NCBI GenBank assembly: GCA_034422355.1
Contig: DAOUJS010000046.1
Coordinates: 140,411-204,410 of the forward strand
Length of the DNA stretch: 64,000 bases
Direction of reading: 5' to 3'
From: CATOSP01 sp034422355
GTDB lineage: Bacteria > Chloroflexota > Dehalococcoidia > Lucifugimonadales > UBA3495
In this document: piece by piece, positions 1 to 7,385 of the stretch
Layout: every line of letters begins with the position of its first letter
Numbering within the stretch: position 1 is the stretch's first letter
Notes under the pieces: model-generated
The model's database searches: none
What the model saw: the letters and a program-made list of their open reading frames with translations, nothing else
Told to the model about the DNA's origin: nothing
Made by a program: the position numbers and the translations under genes

Positions 1-290
1 AGGGTTCGCAGGTCAAGGTTGAGCAAGTGGCCTTCGAACACCAGTTCCTGCTCCATAAGCCGGACCGGATTTGTGAATACCACCCCGGCATAACCCTGGC
101 TCAAGTCCACGCGGCGCTGTCCTACTATCACGACCACAGACAGGAAGTCGATGAAGTAATGCACCGGAGCGAACAGTTCGCGGACTTCGAGATGAAATAC
201 CGGCAGCGTTTGGGTCTTGGACCAGTCCGATGCCGCTGTGCATCCTCTGCGACGAACAGGTCCCTTATGCAATCAGGGACGGACTGCTGA
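1..290 (+). CDS. DUF433 antitoxin-like protein, 5'-truncated by the window edge
   Basis: The frame is open from base 3 to the stop at 288-290, so the N-terminus lies outside the window. The visible part has the C-terminal half of a DUF433 protein: a winged-helix-like stretch with the pattern HPGITLAQVHAALSYY followed by DHRQEVDEVM. DUF433 proteins are usually small antitoxins paired with DUF5615 PIN-like toxins, and exactly such a gene follows, overlapping by 61 bases. The last residues, after about base 225, read as low-complexity tail and may not be conserved. By analogy it should neutralise the toxin and may repress its own operon; this is not shown by the sequence. Confidence 0.72.
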   Translation, partial: GSQVKVEQVAFEHQFLLHKPDRICEYHPGITLAQVHAALSYYHDHRQEVDEVMHRSEQFADFEMKYRQRLGLGPVRCRCASSATNRSLMQSGTDC

Positions 291-559
291 GGAATGAAAT
301 CGACGTTGTATCGGTACAGGAAATCGGACTTCGGTCCACAGGCGATGAAATAATTCTTGCCGTAGCATTGGAGCATGGCCGTGTGATATACACCCGCGAC
401 CATGATTATCCCCGTCTCCATGCCGCGGGAGTCTCTCGCGCGGGCATCCTGTATCACGCTCCGCCAAAGTACAAGATCGGAGACGCCATCAGGGCCGTAT
501 CTATTGCGTGTGAGGTATTGTCGATGGAAGAGATGAAGGGGTGTCTGGTATACCTCTAG
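230..559 (+). CDS. DUF5615 PIN-like toxin
   Basis: This 109-residue protein has the DUF5615 layout. An N-terminal strand with Cys-Asp-Glu-Gln-Val-Pro (residues 7-12) sits where the family has its first acidic residue. A central EIILAVALEHGRVIYTRDHDY segment follows, carrying the TxDxD-like acidic pair of the PIN fold. The family is predicted to cut RNA, with a DUF433 protein as antitoxin. The ATG at 230 puts the first strand right at the N-terminus, as expected, although it overlaps the upstream DUF433 gene by 61 bases. Base composition is lower in GC than the following selB, which fits a mobile toxin-antitoxin pair. Confidence 0.72.
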   Translation: MPLCILCDEQVPYAIRDGLLRNEIDVVSVQEIGLRSTGDEIILAVALEHGRVIYTRDHDYPRLHAAGVSRAGILYHAPPKYKIGDAIRAVSIACEVLSMEEMKGCLVYL

Positions 560-596
560 CTATCGCTTGATCATTGCCGCAAAGGTGTGTGACGCC

Positions 597-2462
597 ATGT
601 ACGTAATCGGGACTGCGGGCCACGTGGACCATGGCAAGTCTACCCTGGTCAAGGCCCTGACCAACATCGACCCGGACCGGCTCCCGGAGGAGAAGGAACG
701 GGAGATGACCGTGGACCTGGGTTTCGCCTGGATGAATCTCCCAAGCGGCCGGGAGGTCAGCATAGTTGACGTACCCGGCCACGAGCGGTTCATCAAGAAC
801 ATGGTAGCCGGGGTGGGCGCCATCGACCTCGCAATGCTCATCGTCGCTGCCGATGAGAGCGTGATGCCCCAGACTCGGGAGCACTTGGCGATCCTGGATA
901 TTCTTCAAATCCGGCGGGGGCTGGTTGTGATCACCAAGACCGACCTGGCGGATGAGGAACTGGTGGAACTGGTCAAGGCGGAGGTGGAGGACGTTCTGGA
1001 GGGCACCTCATTCGAAGGATGTCCAATGGTCGCAGTATCGGCGCACACCGGAGCAGGTCTGGACGAGCTGCGGGCCACTATGGACGAGGTGCTCGACGAC
1101 ACCGAGGTGAGGCGGGACTTGGGGCGACCGAGATTGCCTATAGACCGCTGCTTCTCCATTTCCGGGTTTGGCACGGTCGTCACCGGCACGCTTATCGACG
1201 GATCGCTGGCAGTGGGCCAGGAGGTGGAACTGTCCGGGTCCGGGCGCAGGGGAAGGATTCGCGGCCTGCAGAGCCACCAGTCCAGGGTAGAGGAGGCGCA
1301 GCCGGGGGTGCGCCTGGCTGTGAACCTTTCCGGCCTCTCCCGCAGCGACATTGAGCGCGGCCAGGTGTTGACCCCCGCGGGCTGGCTGTCGACGACCCAG
1401 CGTCTGGACGCCAGATTCCGGATGGTCAAGAACGCCCCTCATCCACTGCGGCACAATGAGGGAGTGACATTCCATATCTTTACCAGCGAGTCACCGGCCC
1501 GGGTGCGCCTGCTGGACGCCGACCGGCTTACGCCAGGTACGGAAGGCTGGGTGCAGGTGCTCCTCACCAACCCGTTACCGATGGTCAAGGGAGACTTCTT
1601 CGTGATCCGTTCTGCCGAGGACACCCTGGGCGGCGGGCAGGTGGTGGACCCCAACCCCCGGCGGCGTCACCGCCGCTTCTCCCCGGAGTTGGTTGAGCGG
1701 TTGATGACCCTGGACGAGGGTACCGGGGAGGACGTGCTGCTCAGTGTGGCCGACCAGTGGGGGCCGTGTGACGCGACAGTCCTTTCCCGCCGGTCGAACC
1801 TGCCGGCTGAGGAAGTGCTGGAGCGGGTGAAGCGGCTGGAAGACGACGGGGACGTGGTGGTCCTGGGAGACCTGGCAACCGAGCAGGATGCGGTGGTGTA
1901 TTCCACCCACGGTTGGAACGTCTTGAAGAGCAAGACCGCCCTGGCGTTGCAGGCGTACCACAACCAGTTTCCCCTGCGTCGGGGTGCGCCGGCCCAGGAA
2001 GTGCGTTCCCGGCTGGACGTGCCGCAGCACGTATTCCTGCGGGTGATTGGCCGGCTGAGCGCCGAGGGCTTCCTGGTTGAAGACCGTACCTACTTGCGGC
2101 TGCCGGGCCACCAGGTGTCGTTGACGTCCCAAATGGAGCATCAGGCTGCTGATTACGTCCGGTCGCTGGAGGGAGACCCTTACTCTCCCCCCACCGACCA
2201 GCGCATCGACCAGGAACTGCTGACCGTGCTGGTTGATGATGGCAGGGTGGTCAAGGTCAACGAGTCCATTGTGTTCGCGGCCTCTGCCTACCGGGATATG
2301 GCGGACAAGGTCGTCGGGCACCTGCAGGCGAACGGCAGCATAACCGTGGCCGAGGCCCGGAACATGTTCAACACCAGCCGCAAGTACATCCTCCCGTTCC
2401 TGGAATACCTGGACCAGCAGCATGTAACCCGCCGGATGGGAGATGACCGGGTGCTGCGGTAG
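597..2462 (+). CDS. selB: Selenocysteine-specific translation elongation factor SelB
   Basis: This 621-residue GTPase delivers Sec-tRNA to the ribosome at UGA codons followed by a SECIS hairpin. The P-loop GHVDHGKST is at residues 8-16, the DVPGHE switch II near 57-62, and the NKxD-equivalent TKTD near 115. EF-Tu-like beta-barrel domains II and III follow. The C-terminal ~250 residues form the winged-helix repeats that bind SECIS RNA and separate SelB from EF-Tu. The ATG at 597 starts exactly at the conserved MYVIGTAGHVDHGK; an upstream ATG at 567 would add ten unconserved residues. Two TGA-interrupted genes (47064-47519 and 54777-55538) are likely clients. No selC, selD or certain selA is adjacent. 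Confidence 0.95.
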   Translation: MYVIGTAGHVDHGKSTLVKALTNIDPDRLPEEKEREMTVDLGFAWMNLPSGREVSIVDVPGHERFIKNMVAGVGAIDLAMLIVAADESVMPQTREHLAILDILQIRRGLVVITKTDLADEELVELVKAEVEDVLEGTSFEGCPMVAVSAHTGAGLDELRATMDEVLDDTEVRRDLGRPRLPIDRCFSISGFGTVVTGTLIDGSLAVGQEVELSGSGRRGRIRGLQSHQSRVEEAQPGVRLAVNLSGLSRSDIERGQVLTPAGWLSTTQRLDARFRMVKNAPHPLRHNEGVTFHIFTSESPARVRLLDADRLTPGTEGWVQVLLTNPLPMVKGDFFVIRSAEDTLGGGQVVDPNPRRRHRRFSPELVERLMTLDEGTGEDVLLSVADQWGPCDATVLSRRSNLPAEEVLERVKRLEDDGDVVVLGDLATEQDAVVYSTHGWNVLKSKTALALQAYHNQFPLRRGAPAQEVRSRLDVPQHVFLRVIGRLSAEGFLVEDRTYLRLPGHQVSLTSQMEHQAADYVRSLEGDPYSPPTDQRIDQELLTVLVDDGRVVKVNESIVFAASAYRDMADKVVGHLQANGSITVAEARNMFNTSRKYILPFLEYLDQQHVTRRMGDDRVLR

Positions 2463-2571
2463 GGCAGAAGGGCATGAGCGGAGAAACCTGACTCAAGTTT
2501 CACGACTGATGCACAGGCGCTAACCTGTGGTCATGAAGACAAAATGACCCGCCAGGAGAGTAACCCGGTTA

Positions 2572-3180
2572 GTGACAGATGAAGAATTTGCCCGAATTGT
2601 CGAATTGCCCCATGAGTTAAGGGGGATAGAGTTCAAGGGCCCTGGTCCATCGACCGACCGACAACTCTTAGCACAGGTCACAAAAGCAGTATTGGGTATG
2701 GCTAACCGACGCGATGGAGGACGGGTTATCATCGGCGTAGGGAACCAAGGGCATGTGCTCAACCCTGTGGGTCTCAGTGGTGTTGACCTGGCTACGTGGA
2801 ATTACGACGATGTTGCAGACCGTATTGCTGTCTATGCAGACCCCAGCGTTAGGTTCGACATTGAAGTAAGAGAGTACAATAGTGGCAAGTACGTTGCTAT
2901 TGAAGTAGAGGAATTCGCCGACGTTCCAGTCTTGTGTAAGAGATCCTACGGCGATGTGCTGAGAGACGGAGCCTGCTATGTGAGGACCCGAAGGAAGCCG
3001 GAGACATCAGAGATACCGACTCAAGCCGATATGCGGGACCTCCTTGACTTGGCTATAGAAAAGGGAGTGAGGCGATTTCTCGCTCAGGCACATAGGGCTG
3101 GACTAACTGTACCTTCAGCGGGTACTCCGTCAACCACCGATGAGGAGCAGTTCAACGAGCAGCTAGGTGACTTGCGATGA
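2572..3180 (+). CDS. AlbA_2 (Schlafen-type) DNA-binding domain protein
   Basis: This 202-residue protein has the AlbA_2 fold. It opens with E-x-x-x-x-E-F-K (ELRGIEFKGPG, about residues 15-25), then an AVLGMANRRDGGRVIIGVGNQG segment, the usual core of the family. The ACYVRTRRKPETSEIP stretch ends the domain. No helicase or GHKL domain follows, so it is a short form. The GTG start at 2572 is preceded by a GGAGAG at 2552-2557, somewhat far; other starts are possible. It overlaps the next gene by ATGA, so the two are probably translated together. The codons are visibly more AT-rich than in selB, suggesting acquisition. The role is unknown; AlbA_2 proteins are often regulators or parts of defence loci. 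Confidence 0.75.
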   Translation: MTDEEFARIVELPHELRGIEFKGPGPSTDRQLLAQVTKAVLGMANRRDGGRVIIGVGNQGHVLNPVGLSGVDLATWNYDDVADRIAVYADPSVRFDIEVREYNSGKYVAIEVEEFADVPVLCKRSYGDVLRDGACYVRTRRKPETSEIPTQADMRDLLDLAIEKGVRRFLAQAHRAGLTVPSAGTPSTTDEEQFNEQLGDLR

Positions 3181-3905
3181 GTGAACTATTGGAGAAGATA
3201 CGGTCACATGGGTATTGGAAGGTGATCATCCGGCCCGTTACGTTCATTGAGAATCGGGTTGCCCATCGGTCGTCCCTTCTGCCCATTCTGGAGAAGACAT
3301 CAGTAGACTTCAGGGGATGGAGATTCCCCCATGTAGACAGCTTCCGGGACCTCGACAAAGGTCCTGACTGGGTCGGGCAAGAGATAGATTGGATACCATG
3401 CGTCGAGCTTTGGAGGATCTATCAAAGTGGGCAGTTTGTCTTTTTTTCCGGCATATTGTCTGACTGGAGCAAACACACTGGCACGTACACCGGATGGCCC
3501 AGTCAATGGAGGTCGGGCGGCGGCAGTGAGCTCAAAGTGTTGCTAGACATCAAAGAAGTAATTGTCCAGCTAAGTGAGATATTCGAGTTTGCTGCGCGGT
3601 TTGCCTTGACCGAGGCTGGAGACAGCCAAGTACACTTGGAGATTGAGCTTAATGGTATCAGGAACCACCTCCTCACTGTGCCGTGGAATCAGGGAGGCTA
3701 CATCCACTATCAAATGGCGGATACGGAGTCGGAACTCTCATACACAGCGGATTTGTCTAGGCTAGAACTTGTGGCAAACACCAGAGAGATGGCATTGAAA
3801 CCCGCTATTGAATTGTTCCGTCGTTTTAAGTGGGACCCGGGCATTGAAGTGCTCCGGGATATTCAGTCTGAACTTCTGAGCAGGCGTACAGCTAGGATCA
3901 GGTAA
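3177..3905 (+). CDS. Hypothetical protein, coupled partner of the AlbA_2 gene
   Basis: This 242-residue protein is not recognised. It starts at an ATG overlapping the AlbA_2 stop codon (ATGA, 3177-3180), so expression is probably coupled. It has no signal peptide or membrane segment, is rich in aromatic residues (many Trp, Tyr and Phe between residues 40 and 110), and has a predicted helical stretch around residues 115-150. No catalytic motif is obvious. It shares the lower GC of its partner, so both probably arrived together. A second AlbA_2 gene with a different partner lies at 15907-18217. Confidence 0.65.
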   Translation: MSELLEKIRSHGYWKVIIRPVTFIENRVAHRSSLLPILEKTSVDFRGWRFPHVDSFRDLDKGPDWVGQEIDWIPCVELWRIYQSGQFVFFSGILSDWSKHTGTYTGWPSQWRSGGGSELKVLLDIKEVIVQLSEIFEFAARFALTEAGDSQVHLEIELNGIRNHLLTVPWNQGGYIHYQMADTESELSYTADLSRLELVANTREMALKPAIELFRRFKWDPGIEVLRDIQSELLSRRTARIR

Positions 3906-3991
3906 ACTTTGCCATCATTATGGCGATGCCTGTGCGGAGTGCCTCCGGCGAGATTCGGCCGGGACATGGCTTGCTATGCCGCTCCTACAAA

Positions 3992-4038
3992 GGGCCTGCC
4001 AACCCTTACTGATTCCCAGTTTTGAGGGTGGCAGGCCC
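3992..4038 (-). terminator. Rho-independent-like hairpin after the class-III aminotransferase
   Basis: An inverted repeat pairs GGGCCTGCCAACCCT (3992-4006) with AGGGTGGCAGGCCC (4025-4038), with one bulged base and an 18-base loop. Read on the minus strand, the stem lies just downstream of the stop codon at 4063 and is followed by TTTGT, a short U-tract. It could also stop transcription from the plus-strand pair ending at 3905. Confidence 0.55.
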
Positions 4039-4062
4039 CAATGGACAGTTACGTTAAGGAGG

Positions 4063-5442
4063 TTACTCTGCGCCCAACTCTCTGGCCGCTGTGCCGATGG
4101 CACGGTCTATGGCCGATACTATTTCGTCGATTTCTCCGGGGGTTACGCACAGCGGCGGAGCTATGTTGATGATGTCGCCGCCCCGGAGCAGGATGCCGCC
4201 GCTGTACAGGCTTTGATTTATCCGCTCCGATAGTTCAGCTTCCGCCGGGAACTTCTCCTTCGTCTCCCGATCCTTGACCAACTCCAACGCGCAGAACAGT
4301 CCCAGGCCGCGGGCGTCGCCAACTATCGGGTGTTTTTCTTTAAGTTCATTCAGGCTATCGAGCAGGTATGTGCCCATGCGGGCGGAGTTCTCGACGAGCC
4401 CCTCGTCTTCCATGATCTGGATGTTGCGTAGGGACGCCGCCGCCGCGACGGGGTGGCCGCCGAAAGTTATGACGTGGCGGAAGGCGGCTCGCTGGCTTCC
4501 CACAAAAGCATCGGAGATAGGCTTGCGGGTTATCGCTGCGCCCATCGGGATGTAACCGCTGGTAATTCCCTTGGCCACCGTCATGATGTCGGGAGTGACG
4601 TTCCAGTGCTCGCAGGCGAACATCTTGCCCGTGCGACCGAAGCCGGTGATTACCTCGTCGGCGATCAGGAGACAGCCGTGGCGGTCGCACACCTCCCGGA
4701 GCATCGGCCAGTAGTTGTCGCCGGGCACCACTGCTCCGTAGGGGCTGGCGACAGGCTCGGCGATCACTGCAGCTACCGAGTCCGGCCCCTGAAACATGAT
4801 GATGTCCTCAATGGCGTTGACGCACCGCTCGGCACACTCCTCGGGGGTCTGGCTGCCGTATTCGCAGCGGTATGTGTACGGCTGCGGGGCGTGGAAAACG
4901 CCTCCCAACAGCGGCTCGTAGTCGGTCTTGGGAAACAGGGGCGTACCGCCCAGGGCCAGGGTGCCGAAGGTCGCGCCGTGGTAGGAACCCTTGCGGCTGA
5001 TGAACTTGTACCGGCCCGGCTCGCCAACGCGCTTGAAGTAGGCGCGGGCCAGCTTCATGGCCGTCTCTACCGACTCTGACCCGCCGCTGGTGAAGAAGGA
5101 CCGGGAGAGGTCTCCAGGAGTGATGGAAGCGATCTTCTCGGCCAGCCTGATGGCCGGCTCGGTGGTTGTGCCCGCGGGCATGTAGGTCAGCTTGAGCATC
5201 TGTTCGTAGGCGGCGTCGGCGATCTCGGTGCGGCCGTAGCCCACGTTCTTCAGCCAGAGGCCGGACATGGCGTCGATGTACTGGTTGCCCAGGGCATCGG
5301 TCACATGGACACCCTTGCCCCCGGTGAAAATCTGGGGTTCACCTTTCTCCGCCATATCGCTGGGTTCCCTCAGGTATACCCAGAGGTGTTCCAGAGCGGA
5401 CTGCTGCAGTTCGTGCACCTGGGTCTCTGTGTGGGTGACCAT
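4063..5442 (-). CDS. Class-III PLP-dependent aminotransferase (omega-amino acid / pyruvate type)
   Basis: This 459-residue protein is full length for fold-type I class-III aminotransferases. It has the substrate-binding region DAMSGLWLKNVGYGR, the phosphate-binding FFTSGGSESVETAMK near residue 115, the cofactor-contacting LIADEVITGFGRTGKMF near residue 265, and the Schiff-base lysine in TVAKGITSGYIPMGA. Family members move amino groups from omega-amino acids, diamines or beta-alanine to pyruvate or 2-oxoglutarate; the exact substrate cannot be read. The start at 5442 follows a good AAGGAG site. It stands alone between a terminator hairpin and a flavin oxidoreductase gene on the same strand, about 100 bases away. 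Confidence 0.88.
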   Translation of the reverse strand: MVTHTETQVHELQQSALEHLWVYLREPSDMAEKGEPQIFTGGKGVHVTDALGNQYIDAMSGLWLKNVGYGRTEIADAAYEQMLKLTYMPAGTTTEPAIRLAEKIASITPGDLSRSFFTSGGSESVETAMKLARAYFKRVGEPGRYKFISRKGSYHGATFGTLALGGTPLFPKTDYEPLLGGVFHAPQPYTYRCEYGSQTPEECAERCVNAIEDIIMFQGPDSVAAVIAEPVASPYGAVVPGDNYWPMLREVCDRHGCLLIADEVITGFGRTGKMFACEHWNVTPDIMTVAKGITSGYIPMGAAITRKPISDAFVGSQRAAFRHVITFGGHPVAAAASLRNIQIMEDEGLVENSARMGTYLLDSLNELKEKHPIVGDARGLGLFCALELVKDRETKEKFPAEAELSERINQSLYSGGILLRGGDIINIAPPLCVTPGEIDEIVSAIDRAIGTAARELGAE

Positions 5443-5546
5443 GCTCTCTCCTTAAGGTTCAGGTTCTGCGTTGTGGCTTTGGTGGTTGGCTCAGGTACGA
5501 GCCTTCAGTATCATCATCCAGCCCGGATTTCCGTTGGTCGATTGGA

Positions 5547-6425
5547 CTAACGGAACGCTGGCATTACTTCTCTTGCCAGCATTTCCATCGCCGGAAGCAT
5601 CTCGGCGGCGTTTCGGGTGTTGGGCGAGACTACGATTCGGCGGACGCCCATTTCCTGGAAGGCGCGGGCTTTTTGCTCTATCTCGGCCGGGTCGTTGCCC
5701 AGGGAGAACCGTCCCTCCCGTCCCTCGCCCATCGGGATGCTGATGGACACCGGGACCTCTGAAGGGTCTCGACCGGCGGCAGATGTCCGTTCTTGCAGGT
5801 AGCGCATCGCCTGGCTCAACTCTTCCGGCGGCATGGCGGTGGGATGCCAGCCGTTACCTGCCCTGGCGGCCCGCCTTATGGCAGCGCGGCTTGTCCCTCC
5901 TATGACCAGAGGTATGGTCGGCTGCTGCACCGGCTTGGGGGAGAACTTCATGCCGGAGAAACTACTGAACCTCCCCTGGAAGCTGGGGTCTTCCTGGGAC
6001 CAGAGTTCCTTCATCACGGCGATGGCCTCGTCGGTAAAGGCTCCCCGCTCGGCGAAGGGCACGCCCATCGCCTCCATTTCCTGCTCGATGACGCCGACGC
6101 CGATGCCCAGGACCAGCCTGCCGCCGGACATGACGTCCAGGGTAGCTGCGGTCTTGGCCAGCTTTATCGGGTTGTGGTAGGGGATGACCAGGACGCTAGT
6201 TCCCAGCAGCACCCTTGAGGTGGTGGCGGCCACGTAGCCAAGAATGGCCAGCGGTTCGTAGTAGGGCCGGTTGCCGATCCTGTCGTAAACGTAGCTGGTG
6301 TTGAAGACGTGCTCGCTGGCCCACACCGAGTCGAACCCCAGTTCCTCGGCGCTGCGGGCTAGGGACAAAACGTCCTGAACGTCTTCCATGCCCTGATTGT
6401 TGGAGAGGGAGAAGCCAAAGTCCAT
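5547..6425 (-). CDS. LLM-class (luciferase-like) F420- or FMN-dependent oxidoreductase
   Basis: This 292-residue TIM-barrel protein has the family's N-terminal MDFGFSLSN strand, the DSVWASEHVF motif near residue 35, TTSRVLLGTSVLVIPYHNPIKLAK, and the LGIGVGVIEQEMEAMGV loop. It resembles the F420-dependent subgroup by its short length and lack of insertions. Such enzymes reduce or oxidise small organic molecules, including sulfonates and cofactor-activated carbonyls; the substrate is unknown. The ATG at 6425 lies behind GAGGG. A longer homologue of the same superfamily is at 12173-13363. This multiplicity is typical of SAR202-like genomes. Confidence 0.87.
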   Translation of the reverse strand: MDFGFSLSNNQGMEDVQDVLSLARSAEELGFDSVWASEHVFNTSYVYDRIGNRPYYEPLAILGYVAATTSRVLLGTSVLVIPYHNPIKLAKTAATLDVMSGGRLVLGIGVGVIEQEMEAMGVPFAERGAFTDEAIAVMKELWSQEDPSFQGRFSSFSGMKFSPKPVQQPTIPLVIGGTSRAAIRRAARAGNGWHPTAMPPEELSQAMRYLQERTSAAGRDPSEVPVSISIPMGEGREGRFSLGNDPAEIEQKARAFQEMGVRRIVVSPNTRNAAEMLPAMEMLAREVMPAFR

Positions 6426-6533
6426 AATCAGCCCTCAATCAGACCTGAGTTCAGACCCAGTTTAACACGGAGTTGGGGCCGCTACGATGGTATAGTACAG
6501 GGTATTCACATCCCCGCAAGCTCGGAGGACTCA

Positions 6534-6899
6534 TTGCTGGTAGAAGAGCACGTTGAGACTGCTAGAATCTTCTTGGATGAATCGGACGTTCTGTTTGACG
6601 AAGGTGATGTACTCCAAGGGTCCGAGAAAGCATGGGGCGCAGCGGCCCATGCCATGATGGCTGTCGCGCAACAACGGGGTTGGCCTTACGACAGCCACGG
6701 CAGTTTGAAGCGCGCAGCCGCGATCCTTTCCGAAGAATCCGGTGACCCTTCCATCGGTGACAGATTTGCCGTCGCGGAAAAATTTCATATCAACTTCTAT
6801 CATCACGGTATGGAAGACTTCCAAATCGAGGGCGACCGTCCCAGGATACGGAACCTGGTCGAGCGGCTGTTGTCCATGTGCATTGGCAATAGCGGCTAG
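6534..6899 (+). CDS. PaREP1-like (HEPN-fold) small protein
   Basis: This 121-residue all-alpha protein has the PaREP1 signature: an acidic N-terminal helix, then GSEKAWGAAAHAMMAVAQQRGW around residues 28-50, then a His-containing helix (SHGSLKRA) and a C-terminal FHINFYHHGME helix pair. PaREP1 belongs to the HEPN-like superfamily; functions are mostly unknown, some relatives being nucleotide- or RNA-related. The TTG start at 6534 is supported by GGAGG at 6524-6528, seven bases upstream. It is one of four related genes scattered through the window (also 25908, 55698 and 61271). Confidence 0.65.
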   Translation: MLVEEHVETARIFLDESDVLFDEGDVLQGSEKAWGAAAHAMMAVAQQRGWPYDSHGSLKRAAAILSEESGDPSIGDRFAVAEKFHINFYHHGMEDFQIEGDRPRIRNLVERLLSMCIGNSG

Positions 6900-7078
6900 G
6901 GCAGCGGCGGCTACGTTGTTGAGGATGGGCGAGACCCGGCGAAGTTCCCGCCAAAGCCCCACATCCCGCTAACCGTCCGCGGGACCGCCGCACTGCAATC
7001 CGGCGAGCGGCCCAGTATACCCCCGCTCAACTGTTTGTCACCGAGGATAAGAAATTCCAGGTTGGCTATATTGCCCAG

Positions 7079-7193
7079 CTAAGGATCCATCTCAAAACAA
7101 CATTTTGGCGGAGCTTTCCCCCTTGGAAAACGGGGATAGAGGGGATTCTCCCCTGCTCAAGGCAGCCCTCCCGATTTTGAGATAGATTCTTAG
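7079..7193. mobile_element. MITE-like element with about 20-bp terminal inverted repeats
   Basis: The left end reads CTAAGGATCCATCTCAAAAC (7079-7098). The right end, reverse-complemented, reads CTAAGAATCTATCTCAAAAT (7193-7174); the two match at 17 of 20 positions. The element is 115 bases, has no coding capacity, and encloses G- and C-rich runs that can pair with each other. This is the structure of a miniature inverted-repeat element moved by a transposase elsewhere. A similar end (TTTTGAGATAGCTGCTAAG) lies at about 46976-46994. No clear target duplication is seen. Confidence 0.5.
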
Positions 7194-7312
7194 GCGTTTA
7201 TTCGCGCATCAGTAAAGCGTGATTGCCATAACACTAGCCATTGATCACCCATCACCGCCGCTGATAATTGAAGCTGTAAGTACATTCGGTTAAGCTGTCG
7301 GCGAATCCCGGT

Positions 7313-7351
7313 AATCCCCCCACCCCCTTTCCCAAGAGAGGGATGGGGATT
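7313..7351. repeat. C-rich intergenic palindrome, copy 1
   Basis: AATCCCC (7313-7319) pairs with GGGGATT (7345-7351), and an inner CCCTTTCCC...GAGAGGG strengthens the fold. Similar elements lie at 19135-19157 and 23493-23545, always between genes. It may be a REP-type repeat or a processing or termination site. Confidence 0.45.
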
Positions 7352-7385
7352 TGCGGTATGAATGCAGACTTCAGGAGAGGGAATC

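Larger units (their letters stand above)
6900..7385. other. 486-base intergenic region with MITE-like and palindromic repeats
   Basis: No credible gene is seen on either strand. The stretch carries the MITE-like element at 7079-7193 and the C-rich palindrome at 7313-7351, described separately. The last 25 bases hold the ribosome binding site (CAGGAG) of the FAD/Fe-S dehydrogenase gene. Confidence 0.6.
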
